From assembly GCA_965646165.1 (NCBI GenBank), contig CBFFYP010000006.1, positions 1 to 64,000 of the forward strand: a stretch of DNA of 64,000 bases, given 5' to 3'. The position numbers were made by a program, and so were the translations under genes. The stretch is from MGBC114844 sp910585855. Its GTDB lineage: Bacteria; Bacillota; Clostridia; Lachnospirales; Lachnospiraceae. Below are positions 33,894-43,345 of this stretch, piece after piece (positions within the stretch are counted from its first letter, which is position 1; the number at the start of each line of letters is the position of its first letter). The notes under the pieces were generated by a model. It was not told the DNA's origin. It made no database searches and was given only the letters and a program-made list of their open reading frames with translations.

Positions 33894-36251
33894 ATGAAAA
33901 AATTGTTATTTGTCATTAGCCAGTTATATAAAGGAGGGGCAGAAACTTCATTAGTAAATTTATTAAATCATTTAGATACCACAAAATATGAAATAGAACT
34001 TTTAATTTTAAATCAATCTCCAATCGAACATGCGGTTTCTTTGATTCCTCAAATTAATAAAAAAATTAAGGTATGTGATGCTTATCAGGAATACCAAAAA
34101 ATAAATATATTGGACAGAGTACAGGCAAAATTGATTTATACTATGGAACAAAAGGGAGCATATTATCTTTCTGCATTAAATTTTGTAAGAAATAAAATAT
34201 ATGATTGGGCTTTTTTTATTGGAGAATGGTATAGTCCTTCTTTTGTGGCATATGAAGTACAAGCAAAGAAAAAAGCGGCATGGATTCATAATGATTTATC
34301 AGAAGCAGAATATTTTGATGCAGGGCATTATTTTTATTTTGCCGATCGCTTTGATTATTTTATTTTTGTTTCTGAAAATTCCTTGCAAGCTAGTGTAAAA
34401 AAGTATCCTTTTTTAGAGGAAAAGGCAGTTTGTATTTATAATATTAACAATGTGAGTTCTATTTTAAGACAGGCAGAGATGGAATTAAAACATTTTCCAA
34501 AGAAAGAACTGCCGGTATTATTAACTTGCGCTAATTTTAGACCGCAAAAAAATCATCTTCGTCAGGTAAAAGTAATGGCGGAATTAAAACGCAGAGGGAT
34601 CGAATTTATCTGGCTGAATATTGGAGCAACGACCGATCAGGAGATTGTTCGTCAGGTAAAAGGACTTTGTAGAAAAGAACAGTTAGAGCATCAATTTTTG
34701 ATTTTAGGACCAAAAGAAAATCCTTATCAATATATGAAAAGAGCAGATGCAGTAGTGGTACTTTCGGATTATGAATCTTGGTCAATGGTCATTACAGAGG
34801 CTAAAATTATTGGAACTCCGGTAATTTCCACTAAGACGTCAGGTGCTTTAGAGCAGATTGAGGATGGAAAAACAGGGCTTTTAACGGAGTTTTCGATAAA
34901 AAATATTGCAGATGTAATGGAAAAGTTTTTGAGAGATCCGGCATTGCAGAAACAGATTCGGGAAAATATTAAAAACTTTGATAATACAGCACAGATATTA
35001 AAAAGTTTTGATTCTTTTTTGGAGAATGGAAGAAGTTATACCAAAAGAAAGGCGGGGGCAAATAGTATTCTTTATATTATTGATGATATCAACTATATGG
35101 GAGGGGCGCATATTGCAACCAAATTGCAGATAAAGGAGTTTTTAAAACAGGGAAGAAAGATCACGATATTTTCTTCTAATATTCCAACATTGGATATTCG
35201 AACTGATTTAAAAGGAGTGAATTTTATTTCTTGGAAAGATTTTCGAGAGGATGTGATTTTTCATAAAAGAATATTGGATTGTTTTACAGATAAAAGAGTA
35301 TCAAAAAAAGAACGTCATGATAAATTAGAGCAGTTAAAAGCAATTCGGATACAAAAAAAATCTAATTATTATGAGGAATCTGTTTTGCCAGAATTAAAAC
35401 ATCTTTTTTCCAATTATGAAATCCTTTGTGTGATGTCGGAAGGTTCTTCTTTTCGAAAAGCGGCAGCAGAAGCAGCTTGTAAGAAAAAGATTCAATGGAT
35501 TCATATTGATTACTGCGATTGGAAAGAAAAAAGTGAATGGAATCGGAAGATAACGAAAGATGATGGAGAACTTTATAAAAAATTTGATTGTATTGTAGTA
35601 CTAACCGAAACCATTCGAGAAACGTTTCTTCATTTATATCCTTATTTAGAGAAAAAGGTAGTGGTGAATCAAAATTTAATACCGGCAGAAGAAATTCAAA
35701 AAAAATCAAAGCCAATCGAATATAAAAATAAAAAGCGATTAAAATTTGTAACAGTAGGACGTATGGATAAGCAAAAAGCATATCCAAGATTAATTAAGAT
35801 TTTAGCAAAATTAAAAAAAGAAGGGTATAACTTTCGCTGGAATATTATCGGAGAAGGAGATGAATATTGGTATATTCATGGTTTGATTCATGAATATGGA
35901 GTGGAAGATTGGGTGAAGCTGCTGGGAGGATTAAAGAACCCTTTTATAGAAGTAAAAAAGGCAGATGTATTTGCATTGTTATCGGACTTTGAGGGAATCC
36001 CAAATACGATTTATGAAGCATTAATTTTAGGAAAGCCTGTGTTGGCAACGGATGTAGGAGGCGTGAATACACAGATAGAAGATGGTATAAATGGTTGGTT
36101 AGTGGAGAATGATGAAAAAGAAATTGAAGATAAGTTGAAATGGCTTATGATGCATGAAGAAGCGATTACAAAAGTAAAAGAAAATAATCAAAAATATTTT
36201 TATGACAATAATAAAATTATAGAAACAAATCAAAAAATTTTTTCTTTTTAA
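33894..36251 (+). CDS. Bifunctional double glycosyltransferase (A-B fusion)
   Basis: 785 residues holding two complete GT-B enzymes. Residues 1-~380 resemble the A type gene (MKKLLFVISQLYKGGAETSL; EX7E at ESWSMVITEAKIIGTPVIS). Residues ~385-785 resemble the B type gene (NSILYIIDDINYMGGA; VTVGRMDKQKAYPRL; EX7E at EGIPNTIYEALILGKPVLATDVGG with one position shifted). The linker is a short basic stretch, SYTKRKAGA. The simplest reading is duplication of an adjacent A-B pair followed by loss of one stop codon. It probably adds two successive sugars. Codon use is more AT-rich than in the two preceding genes. Confidence 0.9.
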   Translation: MKKLLFVISQLYKGGAETSLVNLLNHLDTTKYEIELLILNQSPIEHAVSLIPQINKKIKVCDAYQEYQKINILDRVQAKLIYTMEQKGAYYLSALNFVRNKIYDWAFFIGEWYSPSFVAYEVQAKKKAAWIHNDLSEAEYFDAGHYFYFADRFDYFIFVSENSLQASVKKYPFLEEKAVCIYNINNVSSILRQAEMELKHFPKKELPVLLTCANFRPQKNHLRQVKVMAELKRRGIEFIWLNIGATTDQEIVRQVKGLCRKEQLEHQFLILGPKENPYQYMKRADAVVVLSDYESWSMVITEAKIIGTPVISTKTSGALEQIEDGKTGLLTEFSIKNIADVMEKFLRDPALQKQIRENIKNFDNTAQILKSFDSFLENGRSYTKRKAGANSILYIIDDINYMGGAHIATKLQIKEFLKQGRKITIFSSNIPTLDIRTDLKGVNFISWKDFREDVIFHKRILDCFTDKRVSKKERHDKLEQLKAIRIQKKSNYYEESVLPELKHLFSNYEILCVMSEGSSFRKAAAEAACKKKIQWIHIDYCDWKEKSEWNRKITKDDGELYKKFDCIVVLTETIRETFLHLYPYLEKKVVVNQNLIPAEEIQKKSKPIEYKNKKRLKFVTVGRMDKQKAYPRLIKILAKLKKEGYNFRWNIIGEGDEYWYIHGLIHEYGVEDWVKLLGGLKNPFIEVKKADVFALLSDFEGIPNTIYEALILGKPVLATDVGGVNTQIEDGINGWLVENDEKEIEDKLKWLMMHEEAITKVKENNQKYFYDNNKIIETNQKIFSF

Positions 36252-36364
36252 TGTAGAAAACAATATGGTATCAAGATTATAGTTTCGATATTTTATTATA
36301 CCATCATTGTGTTTCAAAATTGGGATTCTATCTTGGATTTTATTATTAGAAAAAGGTGAACAAA

Positions 36365-37117
36365 ATGAAAAAATGTTTTTTACTTGCTAATTATATTGCA
36401 ATTATAATCTATCTTTTATTGCACCTTTGGCTCGCTCATGTCTATCAAACGATAGGGCAAGGAATTTTTATCTTTTGTTATTTATTTATAGCGGGAATAT
36501 TAATTTATTATTTTTTTAATCAGTACATAATAAATATAATAAAACAAAAACAAATTATTTGGATTGTTTTTGTTGCCGTTTTGTCAAGTTTATTATGTAT
36601 AGATAAAATAGTATTAATCTTTCCCCAAAACAATATGATTAATATTATAGCAACAGGTGAAAAAAATTTAGAATCAAATGCTGCAGAAGTATGGATTACA
36701 CAAATAAAATTAGATGAAACAGAAATTTCGTTGTCTGATATAGAATTGGAAAATGGTTGGTTTTATAAGGCAGAAGAAGATGCTTTAGTATCCTATCCAG
36801 ATTCACAAAGTTATACATTAAATTTAAATGTAGGATATGCAGAAGAGGCAGAAATTTTATTTATAAAACATGGTTGGTCAGGTGAGGTAAAAGTAGAAGT
36901 CAATTATAAAGAGAAAGCGATAGTGGATTTATATAACGAGGTAGGAGAGGACTATTTTTATAAATTGGAACTGGAAGGAAATACAAATATTTTATGGGTT
37001 CTTTTTTCTTTTACTATGATGACAGAAATATTTATTTTTGTTTATGGATTTCTTTTTCTGTTATATAAAATGAGAAAAAATTTTTTGTTACTTAATAAAA
37101 AAAATAACCCAAATTAG
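36365..37117 (+). CDS. Hypothetical membrane protein of polysaccharide cluster
   Basis: 250 residues. Three N-terminal transmembrane helices (about 7-27, 34-54, 66-86) are followed by a ~130-residue extracytoplasmic, beta-rich acidic domain (IIATGEKNLESNAAEVWITQIKLDE ... LNLNVGYAEEAEILFIKHGWSGEVKVEV). A last helix lies at about 212-237. The extracellular portion resembles the non-catalytic tails found on large Clostridia GT-C type proteins. ATG 36365 behind AAAGGTG; a GTG at 36356 is possible. Function not recognised. Confidence 0.65.
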   Translation: MKKCFLLANYIAIIIYLLLHLWLAHVYQTIGQGIFIFCYLFIAGILIYYFFNQYIINIIKQKQIIWIVFVAVLSSLLCIDKIVLIFPQNNMINIIATGEKNLESNAAEVWITQIKLDETEISLSDIELENGWFYKAEEDALVSYPDSQSYTLNLNVGYAEEAEILFIKHGWSGEVKVEVNYKEKAIVDLYNEVGEDYFYKLELEGNTNILWVLFSFTMMTEIFIFVYGFLFLLYKMRKNFLLLNKKNNPN

Positions 37118-37177
37118 TATAGAAAATAAATTTTTGGATTTTATTTTTTGGAGATCTAGAATAGGGGTGTGCTTGTT

Positions 37178-37366
37178 ATGTTTGCTTCTTTTTTATCGGT
37201 ATTTAAAAAAGAAAATATATTACATTACATTTCTGTAATAGGTAATATCATTTCTTTATGTTTAGCAATGGCATGGCAGGATTTTAGATATGTATATTTT
37301 ATAAATTTATGTGTTCCCTATATGGTTTTATTGTGTTTAGCAGATCGGAAAGTAAAGAAGATATGA
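37178..37366 (+). pseudogene. C-terminal fragment of a multi-pass glycosyltransferase-like protein
   Basis: Only about 62 residues: two hydrophobic helices around ILHYISVIGNIISLCLAMAW and YVYFINLCVPYMVLLCLAD, joined by QDFRYV. This resembles the end of GT-C/DUF6020-like membrane enzymes. No good ribosome binding site is present and nothing upstream continues it. It may be a remnant of a gene lost in a rearrangement, or a small protein in its own right. Confidence 0.4.
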
Positions 37367-37408
37367 TTTATCTAATAAAGAATTAGGAAAGATAGAAGTG
37401 AAAATGTT

Positions 37409-38632
37409 ATGAAAAACGAGAAAGATTTTAAAGAATTTGTAAAAAGATTTTTTATTCTTATACTTTTAGGATTATTATTAGGAAATTTATTATTTGGTTT
37501 TTATGGATTTATAAGTAAAGGAAGTGATAATCCAGATGATTTTATTATGCGTTATCGAGAAAGTAAATATCTTTTTCATGGAATTAGTCCATTTGATATT
37601 ATTCATGGAAAATCAGAAGTAGATTTAGAAATAGGAACTTTATGGGATGTAGCTGGATATACTCCATGGGGAATGGCTTGTGGAATATTATTTAATTTTA
37701 CGTTTCTCTCGGAAAAATACGCTCGTTTATTATTTTTTGTTTTATATATAAGTATGATGTTATTGGCAGCGTTTATTACTTATAGGATTACATTAAAAAA
37801 ATATTCTAAAAAAACAAGTATGATAATTACATTGCTTATGTTGGTAATTCCGGGTTGGAGTACAGGGCTAAATTGGCTGAATTATGGAGCAATATTTGGG
37901 GCATTGTTTTATTTTAGTGTATTAATATTAGATAAAAATCCTGTTCTTGCAGGAATACTAATAGGAATTGCAGCAACGAAACCTCAATTAGCAGCTCCTT
38001 TCTATTTGGCATTATTATTAAAAAAGAAATGGAAAACATTTTTTGTATCAATTTTTGTACCTTTTACTGCATGGGGAGTTTCAATAATATTAACAGAAAC
38101 ATCACCTTTTTATATTCTGCAACAATTTTTTGAACTTACAAATGAATTGACGGGGCTATTAGGAAATTGGATTATCAGTTTTGATGTTTATTATAGTATC
38201 AGTTTTGGTGGAGATACATTGCAACGAATTGGTATGATTTTATGTGTTTTATTTGCATTTTATATATGGAGTATTATGAAAAAGAATAAAATAAATGATA
38301 ATTTAACTTTTTTTTCTGTATCTGCTATTTTAAGCGGAATGTGGACATATTCGCAATCACATGATAGGACAGTATTAATGATAGTTATACTTTGTATTGC
38401 TGTTCGATTCGGAAGATTGGTATTTTGCGGAAAAAAATATTTATTAATCATTAGTATATTTCTTATTTCTTGTATAATTGATACGGAACGTTTTGCACAA
38501 ATGCAGTCTTGTGTGATTTCAATAGGAAGTAGCACAATATTATTTTATGATTTGTTAAAATATATTACATGGTTTGCTTTATTGCTTTTTCTGGCATCTT
38601 TTTCAATAGAAACAGCAGAAAGTAGCAGATAA
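37409..38632 (+). CDS. GT87-like (DUF2029) membrane glycosyltransferase
   Basis: 407 residues with about ten transmembrane helices. Features of polyprenyl-phosphate-dependent GT-C enzymes: an early loop with acidic residues after the first helix (SDNPDDFIMRYRESKYLFHGISPFD), YTPWGMACGI, and AGILIGIAATKPQLAAPFYLALLLKKKWK, which is the DUF2029 hallmark. It likely adds sugars on the outer face of the membrane from a lipid donor. The gene is strikingly AT-rich compared with the start of the cluster. Confidence 0.75.
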   Translation: MKNEKDFKEFVKRFFILILLGLLLGNLLFGFYGFISKGSDNPDDFIMRYRESKYLFHGISPFDIIHGKSEVDLEIGTLWDVAGYTPWGMACGILFNFTFLSEKYARLLFFVLYISMMLLAAFITYRITLKKYSKKTSMIITLLMLVIPGWSTGLNWLNYGAIFGALFYFSVLILDKNPVLAGILIGIAATKPQLAAPFYLALLLKKKWKTFFVSIFVPFTAWGVSIILTETSPFYILQQFFELTNELTGLLGNWIISFDVYYSISFGGDTLQRIGMILCVLFAFYIWSIMKKNKINDNLTFFSVSAILSGMWTYSQSHDRTVLMIVILCIAVRFGRLVFCGKKYLLIISIFLISCIIDTERFAQMQSCVISIGSSTILFYDLLKYITWFALLLFLASFSIETAESSR

Positions 38633-38680
38633 GCATATAGGAAAATTTTACTGTTAAAATAATAAAAGAAAGGGAAAAAA

Positions 38681-39823
38681 ATGGATAATTATTCAAAAGT
38701 AATTATTGGCGCTGGATTATATGGTTTGTATGCAGCCCTTTTTTGTGCAAAAAGAGATGAAAACATATTGGTATTAGAATATGAAAAAGAACCATTTCAG
38801 CGTGCAACTTATATTAATCAGGCAAGAGTACATATGGGATATCACTATCCTCGTTCTTATTCTACTGCAATTAAGTCAGCAGGATATTTTGAACGGTTTT
38901 GTAAAGATTATGGATTTTGTATTCATCATAAGTTTAAACAGATTTATGCGACTTCTAAGATATTTTCATGGACAAATGCAGAACAATTTAAAAAATTTTG
39001 TACTGCAGCTGAGATAAAATGTGAGGAAGTATCCGTAAACCAATATTTTAAGGAAGAAATGTGTGATGGTGCGTTTTTAACAGAAGAATATACATATGAT
39101 GCACAAATTTTAAAAAAGTATTTTTTAGAAGAATTAAGTAAATATTCAAATGTACGGATTGTATATGGAAGAGATATTCAAAAAATAGAGAAGAAAGAGA
39201 ATCAGTATCAACTTACTTTATATGATAATTGGACAGTTCGAACTGATTTCATTTTAAATGCAACTTATGCAGCAATAAATCAAATTATCCGTAAATGCAG
39301 TGAAATAGAAAAGGAACAGTTTGGAATTAAATATGAATTATGTGAAATTATTTTATGTCATGTAGATGATAAACTAGAAAATATAGGAATTACTGTAATG
39401 GATGGACCTTTTTTTTCGATTATGCCATTTGGTAAGACAGGATTCCATTCTTTAACATCTGTAACTTTTACGCCACATATGACAAGCTATGAAAAAGTTC
39501 CGATATTTCCTTGTCAAATAAAGTCAAATGGGTTTTGCTCTGAGGAGCAGCTGGCAAATTGTAATAATTGTATAGAAAAACCAGAAACTGCATGGAATTA
39601 TATGTCAAATTTAGCAAATAAATATATCAGAGAAGAATATGGTTTTACTTATAAACAATCTTTGTTTTCTATGAAACCAATCTTAAAGGCATCAGAAATA
39701 GATGATTCCAGACCGACTTTAATTAAGATACATACTACATTACCTACATTTGTAAGTGTTTTGTCTGGAAAAATTAATACAGTTTATGATTTGGATGAAA
39801 TACTATTAAATGGAGGAAAGTAA
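38681..39823 (+). CDS. FAD-dependent oxidoreductase
   Basis: 380 residues. The N-terminal dinucleotide-binding motif is VIIGAGLYGLYAALFCAKRDENILVLEYE (GxGxxG at about 10-15, acidic residue at the end of strand 2). A DAO-like substrate domain follows (RVHMGYHYPRSYSTAIKSAGYF; TDFILNATYAAINQ; a conserved late KPILKASEIDDSRPTLIKIHTTLPTFVSVLSGKINTVYDLDE). Such proteins occur in surface-polysaccharide loci next to the epimerase and TIM-barrel genes found here, so a role in making or modifying an unusual sugar or polyol is inferred. The substrate is unknown. Confidence 0.8.
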   Translation: MDNYSKVIIGAGLYGLYAALFCAKRDENILVLEYEKEPFQRATYINQARVHMGYHYPRSYSTAIKSAGYFERFCKDYGFCIHHKFKQIYATSKIFSWTNAEQFKKFCTAAEIKCEEVSVNQYFKEEMCDGAFLTEEYTYDAQILKKYFLEELSKYSNVRIVYGRDIQKIEKKENQYQLTLYDNWTVRTDFILNATYAAINQIIRKCSEIEKEQFGIKYELCEIILCHVDDKLENIGITVMDGPFFSIMPFGKTGFHSLTSVTFTPHMTSYEKVPIFPCQIKSNGFCSEEQLANCNNCIEKPETAWNYMSNLANKYIREEYGFTYKQSLFSMKPILKASEIDDSRPTLIKIHTTLPTFVSVLSGKINTVYDLDEILLNGGK

Positions 39824-39825
39824 AA

Positions 39826-40764
39826 ATGAAACAAGATTTAACAAAGGAAAAGAATTTTATATCAGCTGTGATTTATATCTATAATAATCAAGAGGAAGTC
39901 GCAGAATTTGCTTTAGATCTCTATTCTGTATTAAAAGAAAAATTTCTTAAATTTGAAATGATTTTTGTAGATGATGCAAGTATGGATCAATCAGTGGAAA
40001 TAATTCGAACGGTTACAAAAGATTTTGAAAATTGTGCAACCAGTATTCTTTCTATGAGTTATCATCAGGGAGTCGAATTGTCAATGACTGCAGGATTAGA
40101 TTTATCAATCGGAGATTTTGTTTATGAATTTGATTCTGTATTTAGAGATTATAAAAAAGAATTGATAGTGGAATTGTATCAGATATCTTTAGAGGGATAT
40201 GATATTGTAGGGGCTTCTCCTGAAAAAGGGCAGTCGATTTCTTCTAAGTTATTTTATAAAATTTTTAATTGGTTTGCTCATATGGAATATATGCTTCAGA
40301 CAGAACGATTTCGAATTATATCAAGAAGAGCAATTAATCGAGTGAATTCTATGAGTAAGACAATACCTTACCGAAAGGCAGTTTATGCAAATTGTGGACT
40401 GCATTTAAAAAGTGTAAAATATCAAAATGAAAAAGGGAAAAAAGAAAAAAAATATGGGAGAGAAAAACGAGAACTGGCATTAAATTCTTTATTATTATTT
40501 ACGGATATTGTGTATCAAATCACTAGTGTGATAACAGTTATTATGATGGGAATTACATTTATTATGGCGCTATATACCATGATAATATTTTTTACAGGAA
40601 AGCCAATTGAAGGATGGACCACACTAGCTTTGTTTATTTCGATTAGTTTTTTTGGATTGTTTGCAGTTTTAACTATGATTGTAAAATATCAGGCAGTTCT
40701 TTTGGATTTAAATTTTAAAAAGAAAACCTATACATTTGATACGATTGAAAAAATATCAAAATAG
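39826..40764 (+). CDS. Glycosyltransferase family 2 with C-terminal membrane helices (GtrB-like)
   Basis: 312 residues. GT-A domain: FISAVIYIYNNQEEVAEFALDLYSVL, the DDAS motif in EMIFVDDASMDQSVEII, and VYEFDSVFRDY in place of the usual DxD. Two C-terminal helices (about 228-250 and 262-285) are as in GtrB/DPMS enzymes that load sugars onto polyprenyl phosphate. It is two bases downstream of the oxidoreductase stop, in the same transcription unit. Confidence 0.85.
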   Translation: MKQDLTKEKNFISAVIYIYNNQEEVAEFALDLYSVLKEKFLKFEMIFVDDASMDQSVEIIRTVTKDFENCATSILSMSYHQGVELSMTAGLDLSIGDFVYEFDSVFRDYKKELIVELYQISLEGYDIVGASPEKGQSISSKLFYKIFNWFAHMEYMLQTERFRIISRRAINRVNSMSKTIPYRKAVYANCGLHLKSVKYQNEKGKKEKKYGREKRELALNSLLLFTDIVYQITSVITVIMMGITFIMALYTMIIFFTGKPIEGWTTLALFISISFFGLFAVLTMIVKYQAVLLDLNFKKKTYTFDTIEKISK

Positions 40765-40821
40765 AAAGAAATTAGAAGTTAGACTTTAATAGAATAAAAA
40801 ATTTATAAATGGAGATAAAAA

Positions 40822-41778
40822 ATGGACTATTTAGTAGGAAGTACCGGGTTTGTTGGAACAAATTTAAAAATAAAGCATCATTTCGATCAAATGTTTCACT
40901 CTGCTAATATCGAACAGGCATTTGAAAAACAGCCTGATTTACTGGTTTATTCTGGAGTTCCAGCAGAGATGTTTTTAGCAAATAAAAATCCAGAAAAAGA
41001 TTTGGATATAATAAAAAATGCAATAGAAATTATTCAAAAAATTAATGCAAAACAAGTAGTATTGATTTCTACGATTGCTGTTTATCAAAAGACAGATGGT
41101 GTAAATGAGGATACAGAAACAGAGTGGGAGCATATATTGCCATATGGAAGAAATCGTTGTGTTCTTGAAAAATGGGTAAAAGAAAAAATAGAAAATCATT
41201 TAATTGTACGGTTACCGGGATTATATGGTACGCACTTAAAAAAGAATTTTATTTATGATTTGATTCATCAGATTCCATCTATGTTAAAAAAAGAAATATT
41301 TTTAGAATTAGCAAAAAAAGAAAAAGAAATTGAAACTTATTATCATTTACAGGAAAATGGATTTTATCAATGTTGTGCTAAAAATAGAGAAGAAAAGATT
41401 TTTTTAAAAGAGCTTTTTGATAGGACGGGATTTTCAGCACTTTGTTTTACAGACAGTCGGGGTATTTATCAATATTATCCTTTAAAAGAACTTTGGGGAC
41501 ATATTGAAAAAGCACTTAAAAATGGAATTACACAGTTAAATTTGGCAGTAGAACCAGTAAAAATTAGTGAATTATATCAGAAACTTACAGGAAAACAGTT
41601 TGAAAATTTTTTAAATAAGCCTGTACCATATTATAATTATAAAACAAAATATGCGGAATTATTTGGTGGAACAAATGGTTATATCTATAATAAAGAATAT
41701 ATATTGGAAGATATAAAACAGTATGTAGAAAAGGAGTGGAGAAAGGAGTGGGGAGAAGATGCAGTTATCAATTTCTAA
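40822..41778 (+). CDS. NAD-dependent epimerase/dehydratase-like protein
   Basis: 318 residues of the extended SDR fold. Nucleotide-binding motif YLVGSTGFVGTNL; catalytic Ser/Thr region VVLISTIAVYQKTDG. The usual Y-x3-K is YGRNR, so Arg replaces Lys, an atypical active site. The middle part (residues 180-215) diverges from common NDP-sugar epimerases. It may reduce or epimerise the same sugar handled by its neighbours. It overlaps the next gene by 20 bases. Confidence 0.75.
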   Translation: MDYLVGSTGFVGTNLKIKHHFDQMFHSANIEQAFEKQPDLLVYSGVPAEMFLANKNPEKDLDIIKNAIEIIQKINAKQVVLISTIAVYQKTDGVNEDTETEWEHILPYGRNRCVLEKWVKEKIENHLIVRLPGLYGTHLKKNFIYDLIHQIPSMLKKEIFLELAKKEKEIETYYHLQENGFYQCCAKNREEKIFLKELFDRTGFSALCFTDSRGIYQYYPLKELWGHIEKALKNGITQLNLAVEPVKISELYQKLTGKQFENFLNKPVPYYNYKTKYAELFGGTNGYIYNKEYILEDIKQYVEKEWRKEWGEDAVINF

Positions 41779-42547
41779 TCTAGCTTGGGATATAAAATGG
41801 AATCATAAAGTTTATACATGGATGCAAAAGAAAGGATTTACTGGATTAGAAATTGCACCTACTAAAATTTTTCCTATACTTCCTTATCAGCAGTTGGAAC
41901 AAGCTTTTGATTGGAAACAGAAATTGGTAAAGACTTATGGTTTGCAGATTTCTTCTATGCAGTCGATTTGGTATGGAAGACAAGAGAATTTGTTTCGAAG
42001 TGAAGAAGAAAGAGAATGGCTGTTACAATATACGAAACAAGCAATTTTATTTGCAGAGTGCTTGGAATGTAAAAATTTGGTTTTTGGTTGTCCAAGAAAT
42101 CGATTTCTTGCAGAGGGTGTAGAAGCAAAGGATGCTGTTTCATTTTTTTATAAAATGGGGGAATACGCATTTTATCATAATACCGTGATTGGTATGGAAG
42201 CAAATCCGGCTATTTATCATACAAATTATATTAATTTTACAAAAGATGCTATTATGTTGATAAAGGAAGTGAAAAGCAAAGGATTTCGTCTAAATTTAGA
42301 TTTAGGAACAATAATAGAAAATCAGGAAAATCTTTCTGATCTAGCAGAGTATGGAGAATTAATTCATCATGTCCATATTAGTGAACCGAATCTAAAGAAA
42401 ATTATTCCAAGAAAAATTCATTTAGAATTGAAAAATTTTTTGAAAGATATTAATTATCAAGGATATCTTTCCATTGAAATGGGACAGCAAGAAGATTTAA
42501 CAGCAATCGAACAGGTATTAGATTATGTAAAGGAGATTTTTGAATGA
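41759..42547 (+). CDS. Sugar phosphate isomerase/epimerase (TIM barrel)
   Basis: 262 residues of the AP-endonuclease-2-like TIM barrel family (xylose isomerase-like). Segments with predicted metal ligands are IGMEANPAIYHTNYI (Glu), LNLDLGTI (Asp), LIHHVHISEPNL (His) and YLSIEMGQ (final Glu). Overlaps on both sides (20 bases upstream, 4 downstream) tie it to the epimerase and GT2 genes. Substrate unknown. Confidence 0.83.
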   Translation: MQLSISNLAWDIKWNHKVYTWMQKKGFTGLEIAPTKIFPILPYQQLEQAFDWKQKLVKTYGLQISSMQSIWYGRQENLFRSEEEREWLLQYTKQAILFAECLECKNLVFGCPRNRFLAEGVEAKDAVSFFYKMGEYAFYHNTVIGMEANPAIYHTNYINFTKDAIMLIKEVKSKGFRLNLDLGTIIENQENLSDLAEYGELIHHVHISEPNLKKIIPRKIHLELKNFLKDINYQGYLSIEMGQQEDLTAIEQVLDYVKEIFE

Positions 42548-43335
42548 TTTATAAAAAAAAGCAGGGTGTTCCAAAATTTGAATGTTTTGAATATGCAGAA
42601 AAAGCATCGGATTATTGTGTATTAATTCCGGTGATTAATGAGGGGCATCGGATTCACAAGGAACTTTTACGGGCGTATAAAGCAAATATTTATCATTATG
42701 CAGATTTGGTTTTATGTGATGGAAATTCTACAGATGGAAGCATGGAAGAAGAAAAATTAAAAAGATTAAAAGTAAATACATTATTGATAAAAAAAGATGT
42801 AGGGAAGCAGGGGGCACAGCTTCGAATGGGGATTTGGTGGGCTTTGCAGCGTGGTTATCAAGGGATTATGACAATAGATGGAAATAATAAAGATAGTATT
42901 GAAGATATCCCTCGATTTATTGAGAAATTAAAAGAAGGATATGATTTTATACAAGGCTCTCGATTTATAAAAGGAGGAAAGGCAGTTTATACACCTTGGA
43001 TTCGGCTTTTTTCCGTTCGTTTGATTCATGCTCCTATTATTTCTTTGACAGCAAAACATTGGTTTACAGATACAACAAATGCTTTCCGGGGATATTCTGC
43101 AATGTATTTAAAAGATGAAAGAGTAAAACCACTGCGAGAAGTATTTATGACATATGAGCTGCTTGCATATTTATCTGTTCGGGCAACACAACTTGGTTAT
43201 CGTGTATGTGAAATTCCTGTAACAAGAGTGTACCCAAAGACAGGAAAAACACCTACCAAAATTAGTTTTTTTAAAGGAAATAGTGAGCTGATAAAAATTT
43301 TATTAAAAAATTTAATAGGGGCTTATCGACCTTAA
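42544..43335 (+). CDS. Glycosyltransferase family 2 (DPM1-like)
   Basis: 263 residues without clear membrane helices. GT-A motifs are DYCVLIPVINEGHRI, LVLCDGNSTDGS and GIMTIDGNNKDSIEDIP (TxDGN as the metal site), then DFIQGSRFIKGGK and DTTNAFRGYS. It resembles dolichyl-phosphate mannose synthase-type enzymes. It is translationally coupled to the TIM-barrel gene; the acyltransferase starts 10 bases later. Confidence 0.88.
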   Translation: MIYKKKQGVPKFECFEYAEKASDYCVLIPVINEGHRIHKELLRAYKANIYHYADLVLCDGNSTDGSMEEEKLKRLKVNTLLIKKDVGKQGAQLRMGIWWALQRGYQGIMTIDGNNKDSIEDIPRFIEKLKEGYDFIQGSRFIKGGKAVYTPWIRLFSVRLIHAPIISLTAKHWFTDTTNAFRGYSAMYLKDERVKPLREVFMTYELLAYLSVRATQLGYRVCEIPVTRVYPKTGKTPTKISFFKGNSELIKILLKNLIGAYRP

Positions 43336-43345
43336 GGAGGAAAAA

